From NCBI RefSeq assembly GCF_011045165.1, contig NZ_JAAKZI010000012.1, positions 46,734 through 110,733 on the forward strand: a stretch of 64,000 nt of DNA, written 5' to 3'. This document shows positions 59,170-64,000 of the stretch, piece by piece. Numbering within the stretch: the first letter of the stretch is position 1; each line of letters starts with the position of its first letter. Both the position numbers and the translations under genes were made by a program. The notes below the pieces were generated by a model. The model did not search any database, was not told the origin of the DNA, and saw only the letters and a list, made by a program, of their open reading frames with translations. This stretch comes from Arthrobacter silviterrae (GTDB lineage: Bacteria > Actinomycetota > Actinomycetes > Actinomycetales > Micrococcaceae).

Positions 59170-60360
59170 ATGGATCCGACCACGCTCTCCCTCATCCAGC
59201 TAGGCGTAGTTTTCTTTGCGCTGGGATTTTTGGGACGCCTGGCCGGACGCATTGGGATGTCCCCTGTGCCGCTGTACCTGCTGGGCGGGCTGGCATTTGG
59301 TGAGGGAGGCCTGGTCAACCTGGGCGGGATCGACGGCTTTGCCCACATCGCCAGCGAAATCGGGGTCATCCTCCTGCTGTTGATGCTTGGCTTGGAATAT
59401 ACGGCCAAGGAACTAGTCACGGGCCTGCGGCAATCCTGGATGGCCGGGTTGCTGGATTTGGTGCTGAACATGCTCCCCGGCATTGCCATCGCCTTGATCC
59501 TGGGCTGGGGACCCGTGGGCGCCCTGGTGATGGCCGGCATCACCTACAGTTCGTCCTCCGGCATCATTGCCAAGGTATTGGGAGACTTGGGGCGGCTGGG
59601 AAACCGTGAAACACCCGTGGTGCTTGCCGTCCTGGTGATCGAGGACCTGGCCATGGCCGCCTACCTGCCCATTCTGACGGCGGTCCTGGCCGGGGTGTCC
59701 CTGCTGGGCGGGTTGACGGCACTGGGCATTTCCCTCGCCGTTATCTCGGCCGTGCTGGTCGGGGCCCTGCGCTACGGACATCTGGTCTCCACAGTGCTGG
59801 ACAGCCCGGACAGGGAATCCTTCCTGCTCAAGCTGCTGGGGGCAGCCCTGCTGGTGGCCGGCATTGCCTCCGCCCTGCAGGTCTCCGCCGCCGTCGGCGC
59901 GTTCCTGCTCGGCATCGCCATCTCCGGTGGTACAGCGGAGAATGCCACCCGCGTGCTGGAACCCTTGCGGGACCTCTTCGCCGCCATGTTCTTTGTACTC
60001 TTCGGCCTGAACACGGACCCGCGCACCATTCCCCCGGTTCTGGGGTTTGCCCTCCTGCTGGCCGTGGTGACTGTCGCCACAAAGGTCATTACCGGCTGGT
60101 GGGCCGCCTGGCAACAGGGCATAGCGGTCATGGGCCGGGCCCGCGCCGGCGCCGCCTTGATTGCCCGCGGTGAATTTTCCATTGTCATTGCCGGACTGGC
60201 GGTCGCGTCTGGCGCCGTGCCCGCCGAACTGGCCGCCCTGGCCACCACCTACGTGCTGATCATGGCCGTCTTCGGCCCCGTTGCAGCCCGTTTCGTGGAG
60301 CCCCTGGTGCGCCTGTTCCAGGGCAAAAAGCAGCAAAACGATCCCGAGCTGATTTTCTAG
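59170..60360 (+). CDS. khtU: K+/H+ antiporter membrane subunit (KhtU-like, CPA2)
   Basis: A 396-residue, 12-13-helix CPA2 antiporter. ALGFLGRLAGRIGMSPVPLY, GVILLLLMLGLEYTAKELVT, the cation-site helix GITYSSSSGIIAKVLGDLGR and VLVIEDLAMAAYLPILTAVL match KhtU/KefB proteins. There is no fused RCK_N domain; the separate upstream khtT-like gene supplies regulation. The pair probably expels K+ (or ammonium) under alkaline stress. The start codon lies 8 bp after the khtT stop. Confidence 0.9.
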   Translation: MDPTTLSLIQLGVVFFALGFLGRLAGRIGMSPVPLYLLGGLAFGEGGLVNLGGIDGFAHIASEIGVILLLLMLGLEYTAKELVTGLRQSWMAGLLDLVLNMLPGIAIALILGWGPVGALVMAGITYSSSSGIIAKVLGDLGRLGNRETPVVLAVLVIEDLAMAAYLPILTAVLAGVSLLGGLTALGISLAVISAVLVGALRYGHLVSTVLDSPDRESFLLKLLGAALLVAGIASALQVSAAVGAFLLGIAISGGTAENATRVLEPLRDLFAAMFFVLFGLNTDPRTIPPVLGFALLLAVVTVATKVITGWWAAWQQGIAVMGRARAGAALIARGEFSIVIAGLAVASGAVPAELAALATTYVLIMAVFGPVAARFVEPLVRLFQGKKQQNDPELIF

Positions 60361-60457
60361 CATGCGGCCCGGGCGGCCGGCAAAGTGTACAAAGCACCCC
60401 TGAACATCCGCTAGACTTTTGTTCGATGTCCCCACTGCTTGACGGGGACGCTTCAGT

Positions 60458-60528
60458 GCGGGCGTAGCTCAATGGTAGAGCGCTAGCTTCCCAAGCTCGA
60501 TACGCGGGTTCGATTCCCGTCGCCCGCT
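60458..60528 (+). tRNA. tRNA-Gly (anticodon CCC)
   Basis: A 71-base cloverleaf: acceptor GCGGGCG pairs with CGCCCGC, D-arm GCTC/GAGC, anticodon loop TTCCCAA gives anticodon CCC, and the T arm has GGTTCGATTCCC. No CCA is encoded. The anticodon stem has one mismatched pair. A TAGACT box near 60411 is a possible promoter. Confidence 0.95.
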
Positions 60529-60540
60529 CCGCGCACTGCT

Positions 60541-60576
60541 GGTGCCCTTGCCGTTGTCCACAACGGCCGGGGCACC
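60541..60576 (+). terminator. Terminator after tRNA-Gly
   Basis: GGTGCCC and GCCGTTGT pair with ACAACGGC and GGGCACC to form a long GC-rich stem immediately after the tRNA. No T-run follows, which is common for actinobacterial terminators. Confidence 0.75.
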
Positions 60577-60614
60577 AAGGCGTTTAACAGGCCAGTGCGT
60601 GTAGGGTCAGGGCT

Positions 60615-60641
60615 ATGGGACCATCTTCGGTTCCACCTTAG
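60615..60641 (+). CDS. Leaderless 8-residue mini-ORF upstream of the small basic protein
   Basis: An ATG lies 7 nt after TAGGGT (60602-60607), the same geometry as the leaderless genes of this window, and opens MGPSSVPP followed by TAG. The stop is directly followed by GGGAGCTGAC and the ATG of the 44-residue protein. It may be translated and help load ribosomes on the next gene. Confidence 0.35.
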   Translation: MGPSSVPP

Positions 60642-60650
60642 GGAGCTGAC

Positions 60651-60785
60651 ATGGGCGACAAATCACCACGGCAAACTGCATCAAAAAAGTCCAGCAAGTC
60701 CATCAAGGAAAAGCGCGCAGACAAGCGCGCCGGCGAAGCGGGGCCCAGCATCGCCGACAAGCCCACCCCCGCAAAGAAAAAATGA
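60651..60785 (+). CDS. Small Lys-rich conserved protein (44 residues)
   Basis: A 44-residue, strongly basic protein beginning MGDKSPRQTASKKSSKSIKE and ending TPAKKK. Proteins of this kind (MGDKSPR..SKK..KS.KEKRA.KR) are widespread in actinobacteria and lack a known function; the charge suggests nucleic-acid or ribosome binding. GGGAG lies 7 nt before the ATG. Its TGA overlaps the ATG of the next gene (ATGA), showing translational coupling. Confidence 0.8.
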   Translation: MGDKSPRQTASKKSSKSIKEKRADKRAGEAGPSIADKPTPAKKK

Positions 60786-61939
60786 CGGCCGCAAGCTCCG
60801 GGCTGCGGCTCGGCGTCATTGGCACCTCGCGCAAGCCTGATGAGCGCCGCGCGCCGATTCATCCCGAGCACTTTTCCCGCATCGAGGCCGACATCCGCGC
60901 CCGGATGGTGGTCGAGGAAGGTTACGGGGAGCAGTTTGGCATGTCAGATGCTGCCCTCGCGGAGCTGGTGGGCGGCGTGTCCCGGCGGGAAGAGGTGGTG
61001 GCGGGTGCCGACGTCGTGCTTCTGCCCAAGCCGCAGGCCTCTGACCTGGCGGAACTGCGCGACGGCCAGGTGCTGTGGGGCTGGCCGCACTGTGTCCAGG
61101 ACCGTGAGATCACCCAGCTGGCCATTGACAAGAAGCTGACCCTGATCGCCTTTGAAGCCATGAACCACTGGGCGTCCGACGGCGGTTTTGGCCTGCATGT
61201 CTTTCACAAGAACAACGAGCTGGCCGGGTACTCCTCGATCATGCATTCGCTGTCGCTGATTGGCTCCACAGGCGATTACGGGCGCCGGATGAAGGCTGTG
61301 GTGATCGGCTTCGGGGCCACCGCCCGCGGCGCCGTCACGGCTCTGAATGCCTTGGGCATCCGCGAGGTGCAGGTGCTCACCAGCCGCAGCGTGGCCGCCG
61401 TGGCTGCGCCGATCCACTCCGCCGAAATGGTCCAGTTCGATTTCGCGCCCGAGCCGCCCCACACAGGATTTGTCATGCTCGACGACGGCGACGCCCCCTT
61501 GGCAGCGTTCCTCGCCGAGGCGGACATTGTGGTCAACTGCACGCTGCAGGACCCGAATGCGCCCATGACGTACCTGACGGAGGCAGACCTGGCCGGATTC
61601 CGTCCGGGCAGCCTGATTGTGGATGTTTCCTGCGACGAGGGCATGGGCTTTAGCTGGGCCCGCAACACCAGCTTCACCGATCCGATGTTTACGGTGGGCG
61701 ACAACGTCAACTACTACGCCGTGGACCACACCCCCAGCTACCTGTGGAACTCGGCCTCGTGGGAGATCAGCGAAGCCCTGTTGCCGTTCATTGAACCGGT
61801 GCTGGCCGGCCCGGCGGCCTGGGCGGACAACGACACCATCCGGCGTGCCATTGAAATCCGCGACGGCATCATCGTCAACCCGGCCATATTGGAGTTTCAG
61901 CGGCGCCAGGCGGACTACCCCCACCTGCCGATGGCGTAG
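60782..61939 (+). CDS. Alanine dehydrogenase/PNT-type enzyme, possibly N5-(carboxyethyl)ornithine synthase
   Basis: A 385-residue NAD(P)-dependent enzyme of the alanine dehydrogenase/transhydrogenase group. The N-terminal catalytic part has IGTSRKPDERRAPIHPEHFS and VLLPKPQASDL; LHVFHKNNELAGYSSIMHSL resembles the NNELAGY stretch of AlaDH and N5-(carboxyethyl)ornithine synthase. The Rossmann fold is KAVVIGFGATARGAVTALNA followed by VNCTLQDPNAP. The match to CEO synthase is by general resemblance only; AlaDH-like activity is the alternative. The ATG overlaps the stop of the 44-residue gene by 4 bp. Confidence 0.75.
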   Translation: MTAASSGLRLGVIGTSRKPDERRAPIHPEHFSRIEADIRARMVVEEGYGEQFGMSDAALAELVGGVSRREEVVAGADVVLLPKPQASDLAELRDGQVLWGWPHCVQDREITQLAIDKKLTLIAFEAMNHWASDGGFGLHVFHKNNELAGYSSIMHSLSLIGSTGDYGRRMKAVVIGFGATARGAVTALNALGIREVQVLTSRSVAAVAAPIHSAEMVQFDFAPEPPHTGFVMLDDGDAPLAAFLAEADIVVNCTLQDPNAPMTYLTEADLAGFRPGSLIVDVSCDEGMGFSWARNTSFTDPMFTVGDNVNYYAVDHTPSYLWNSASWEISEALLPFIEPVLAGPAAWADNDTIRRAIEIRDGIIVNPAILEFQRRQADYPHLPMA

Positions 61940-61957
61940 CGGGCCCGCAGCGGGTGG

Positions 61958-62371
61958 TCACCCGGCCGCTGGGGGCAGGATCGGCTCGAAAAGCTCCACC
62001 AGGTTGCCGGACGGGTCCTCCACCAATACCTGCCGGCCCGCGACTCCCTGGACCACGGAGCTGCGCAGCGGCACGCCCGCGGCTTGGAGGCCGGCCGCCT
62101 GCGCAGCAACGTCCGCCACTTGCAGGGAGATCCTGTTCCACCCGCCGGGAACGGGGAGCGTGCCATCCGCCAGGGCCCGGCCGCCCCCTCCCGGTGCACC
62201 GTTTAGATCCGTGGCGCCGGGGGCGCTGAGCAAAAGGCGCAAGGCGCCGCGGGACAGCATGGCGAATCCCGGAGCCGGGTGCATTACCTCCACAAACCCC
62301 AGTTTCCCCACGTAAAACCCAATGGCGGCGTCGACGTCATTGACAATGTACCGAACGCTGGCTTGTTTCAT
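61958..62371 (-). CDS. VOC-family glyoxalase-like protein
   Basis: A 137-residue vicinal-oxygen-chelate protein with the two beta-alpha-beta-beta-beta modules. SVRYIVNDVDAAIGFYVGKL opens the first, ISLQVADVAAQAAGLQAAGV the second, and LVEDPSGNLVELFEPI carries the expected metal Glu. Such proteins act as glyoxalases, dioxygenases or antibiotic-binding proteins; the metal and substrate are unknown. AAGGAG lies 8 nt before the ATG at 62371; a GTG two codons earlier is too close to that site. Confidence 0.87.
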   Translation of the reverse strand: MKQASVRYIVNDVDAAIGFYVGKLGFVEVMHPAPGFAMLSRGALRLLLSAPGATDLNGAPGGGGRALADGTLPVPGGWNRISLQVADVAAQAAGLQAAGVPLRSSVVQGVAGRQVLVEDPSGNLVELFEPILPPAAG

Positions 62372-62433
62372 GGCCACACTCCTTCTGTCTATCCCTATCC
62401 CCCACGGTACGCCCGGCGCGTAGCATGGAGGCC

Positions 62434-62852
62434 ATGGTTGATTCCCTGACCAGGGACCAGCGCCACAGGGTCATGGCGAACATCAAGAGCAAGGACACCA
62501 AACCGGAAATGCAGGTGCGCCGGCTGCTTTTTGCGGCGGGCTACCGCTACCGGCTCCATGCCGTGGGTTTGCCCGGCACCCGGACATCGTCTTCAGCGCA
62601 CGCCGCAAGGCCATTTTTGTCAACGGTTGCTTTTGGCATTCGCATTCGTGTCCCAATGGCACCCACAAACCGCAGACCAACCCCGAATTTTGGGAGGCCA
62701 AGCGCGCCCGCACGGTGGAGCGGGACGCCCAGGCACTGGCCCTGCTTGACGGCCTGGGCTGGGGCACCATCACGGTGTGGGAGTGCGGGCTGAAGGACAT
62801 GGACCAGGTGGCCGCGGCGCTATTCAGCTTTTTGGGGCCCGCCCGCATTTAG
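62434..62852 (+). pseudogene. vsr: Frameshifted very-short-patch-repair endonuclease (vsr)
   Basis: The frame from 62434 starts as Vsr (RHRVMANIKSKDTKPEMQVR, LLFAAGYRYRLHAVGLPG) and then loses similarity near 62577. From there the next frame continues the protein: HPDIVFSARRKAIFVNGCFW, HSHSCPNGTHKPQTNPEFWE, ARTVERDAQALALLDGLGWG, WECGLKD, to TAG at 62850-62852. One missing base near 62574-62582, in a run of C and G, explains it. Vsr nicks T:G mismatches beside cytosine methylation sites. No methyltransferase gene is adjacent. The ATG is 7 nt after TAGCAT (62421-62426). Loss could be real or a sequencing error. Confidence 0.85.
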
Positions 62853-63895
62853 CGGAATTGGCGAACCAGCGGGCATTCAAAGGGATCTACGGCGGAGAGC
62901 CCCACCCGGTTCAGGTACCTGACCACGATGGCGTAGGACTGCAGCAGCCCGGTTTCCGTCAACGCAATGCCGTTCCTACCGCAGGCCTCGCGCACCAGGG
63001 AGGTGCTGCGCCGCAGCTCCGGCCGGGCCATGTCCGGGAACAGATGGTGCTCCACCTGCCGGTTCAGCCCGCCCATGAGCGTGTCCATAAAGATCCCGCC
63101 GCGAATATTGCGGCTCGTCACCACCTGGCGGGTCAGGAAATCAACGCGGCTTCCAGCCTCCAAAATGGGCATCCCCTTGTGGTTCGGCGCAAAGGACGCC
63201 CCCAAGTAGAAACCAAACACGCCCATCTGCACGCCGATAAAGGCCAGCGCCATGCCCCACGGCAGCATGAGGAACAGCACCACCAGCAATGCACCAAAGC
63301 GCAGCACCAACAAGCCGATCTCCACATAGCGGAACCGCACGCCACGCCGGCCAAACAGCGTCTTGGCCGAGTCCAGGACCAGGCTGAACCCCAGGAACAG
63401 GATCAAGGGAAACAGCAGCGCCCCCTGGTGCCGGGTCACGACGGCGGCAAACCCGCGCTTGCCGGCCGCACCTTCCTCATGGAAGGCGACCACGCCGGTG
63501 TGGATGTCCGGGTCCTTGCCCTTGGTGTTGGGATTTTGGTGGTGCGCGGTATGCTTCTTCACCCACATGGCATAACTCATGCCCACCAGCAGCGGCCCCA
63601 AAATCCGCGCCGTCCAGTCGTTCGTCCGCCCGGAGGCGAAGATTTGGTGGTGGGCTGCCTCGTGGGCCAAAAACGCGAACTGGGTGAACAGGACTCCCAG
63701 CGCGGCCGCGATCAGCAGCTGGTACCAGGTCTGTCCCAAGAGCACGAACCCGGTCCCGGCGGCCCCCAGCGCCAGCACCAGGATGGCGAACACCATCCCA
63801 TAAAACGCACGACGGCGGCGCATGAGTCCCGCTGTCCGCACCGTTTTCAGCAGGGCTGAGTACGTTTCGACGACGTGGTTGGGATTTGTGGGCAT
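62849..63895 (-). CDS. Membrane fatty acid desaturase
   Basis: A 348-residue integral-membrane desaturase. Three His boxes coordinate the di-iron centre: LAHEAAHHQ, KKHTAHHQNP and LNRQVEHHLFP, the last being the QxxHH box of front-end or delta-6-type acyl-lipid desaturases. Helices at about 33-75 and 195-245 span the membrane. It would introduce a double bond into membrane lipids, useful for cold adaptation; the position of the bond is not readable. Its stop overlaps the vsr pseudogene stop on the other strand. Confidence 0.92.
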   Translation of the reverse strand: MPTNPNHVVETYSALLKTVRTAGLMRRRRAFYGMVFAILVLALGAAGTGFVLLGQTWYQLLIAAALGVLFTQFAFLAHEAAHHQIFASGRTNDWTARILGPLLVGMSYAMWVKKHTAHHQNPNTKGKDPDIHTGVVAFHEEGAAGKRGFAAVVTRHQGALLFPLILFLGFSLVLDSAKTLFGRRGVRFRYVEIGLLVLRFGALLVVLFLMLPWGMALAFIGVQMGVFGFYLGASFAPNHKGMPILEAGSRVDFLTRQVVTSRNIRGGIFMDTLMGGLNRQVEHHLFPDMARPELRRSTSLVREACGRNGIALTETGLLQSYAIVVRYLNRVGLSAVDPFECPLVRQFR

Positions 63896-64000
63896 GGTGT
63901 CACCGGCGTAGGTCAGGGTCGACCAATCAAGCCGGCAATGAAAGCGTAAATTCTACGTCCTTCAATGGTAAATCCGATGCCTGGAAATGTCGCGTGCGGC
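63896..64000. other. Upstream region of the desaturase gene, window end
   Basis: About 105 bp upstream of the desaturase gene. No further gene or repeat was recognised before the window ends. Confidence 0.4.

Overview
The window is a GC-rich chromosomal segment of an actinobacterium, most likely Arthrobacter or a close relative in the Micrococcaceae. This rests on the HspR/HAIR-controlled dnaK-grpE-dnaJ-hspR operon, a SAM-IV riboswitch (an actinomycete class) ahead of metZ, a six-gene Mrp-type antiporter operon with MnhA and MnhB fused, a DUF4235 protein, a CxxxxxR arsenate reductase of the actinobacterial type, and many genes with a TAnnnT -10 box 6-8 nt before the start codon (leaderless transcripts). 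The genus is inference; no 16S gene is present. No phage, transposase, CRISPR array or plasmid gene was seen, so this is mostly core chromosome with small accessory inserts.

Layout. 1-8 kb: end of an amidohydrolase gene, a DUF4031-HD-ASCH triple-domain protein, a pentapeptide-repeat protein, an aldo/keto reductase, a sialidase, a cluster of 32-bp-period repeats, two coiled-coil/membrane proteins and YccF. 7.5-13.5 kb: an XRE regulator divergent from a secreted VWA protein, a membrane Ser/Thr kinase, a second aldo/keto reductase and a HutD-like protein. 13.6-22.2 kb: a CPA2 antiporter, a DEAD-box helicase, a two-module AsnC regulator divergent from an M20 amidohydrolase plus MFS transporter, and TrmB. 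22.2-31.1 kb: a SWIM-SNF2 helicase, an AbiEi-like gene sitting between two 68-bp palindromic repeats, and the heat-shock operon, which carries its own repeat family. 31.2-36.8 kb: a methyltransferase, a TMEM175-like channel, an arsC/arsR/arsN module around a clear operator, a LysE exporter, and a three-gene locus led by a WXG100-like protein with a collagen-like linker. 36.9-42.1 kb: a P-loop kinase-PabB fusion, cardiolipin synthase, PabC and a Pr6Pr-type membrane protein. 42.2-49.6 kb: SAM-IV riboswitch-DUF1737-rhodanese-metZ, an HTH-MurA fusion, and a TPP-riboswitch-controlled ykoEDC thiamine-precursor ECF transporter. 49.8-56.5 kb: DUF4235 and mnhGFEDCA. 56.6-64 kb: a UMF1 transporter, dcd, a KhtTU-like pair, tRNA-Gly(CCC), a small basic protein coupled to an alanine-dehydrogenase-like enzyme, a glyoxalase-like protein, a frameshifted vsr, and a fatty acid desaturase.

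The most notable material is not one large novel operon but: (a) several families of short palindromic repeats, two of which appear inside genes as translated peptides (VEPVET in GrpE; VEVGDNH/VEIRDNH in YkoD and MnhE); (b) an AbiEi-like gene precisely bracketed by 68-bp palindromes, one of which supplies stop codons to two convergent genes; (c) the WXG100/collagen-like protein and its two co-located genes, a plausible uncharacterised secreted effector module; (d) domain fusions (DUF4031-HD-ASCH, kinase-PabB, HTH-MurA); and (e) very short leaderless upstream ORFs. All functional statements come from reading motifs by eye; no database search was run.
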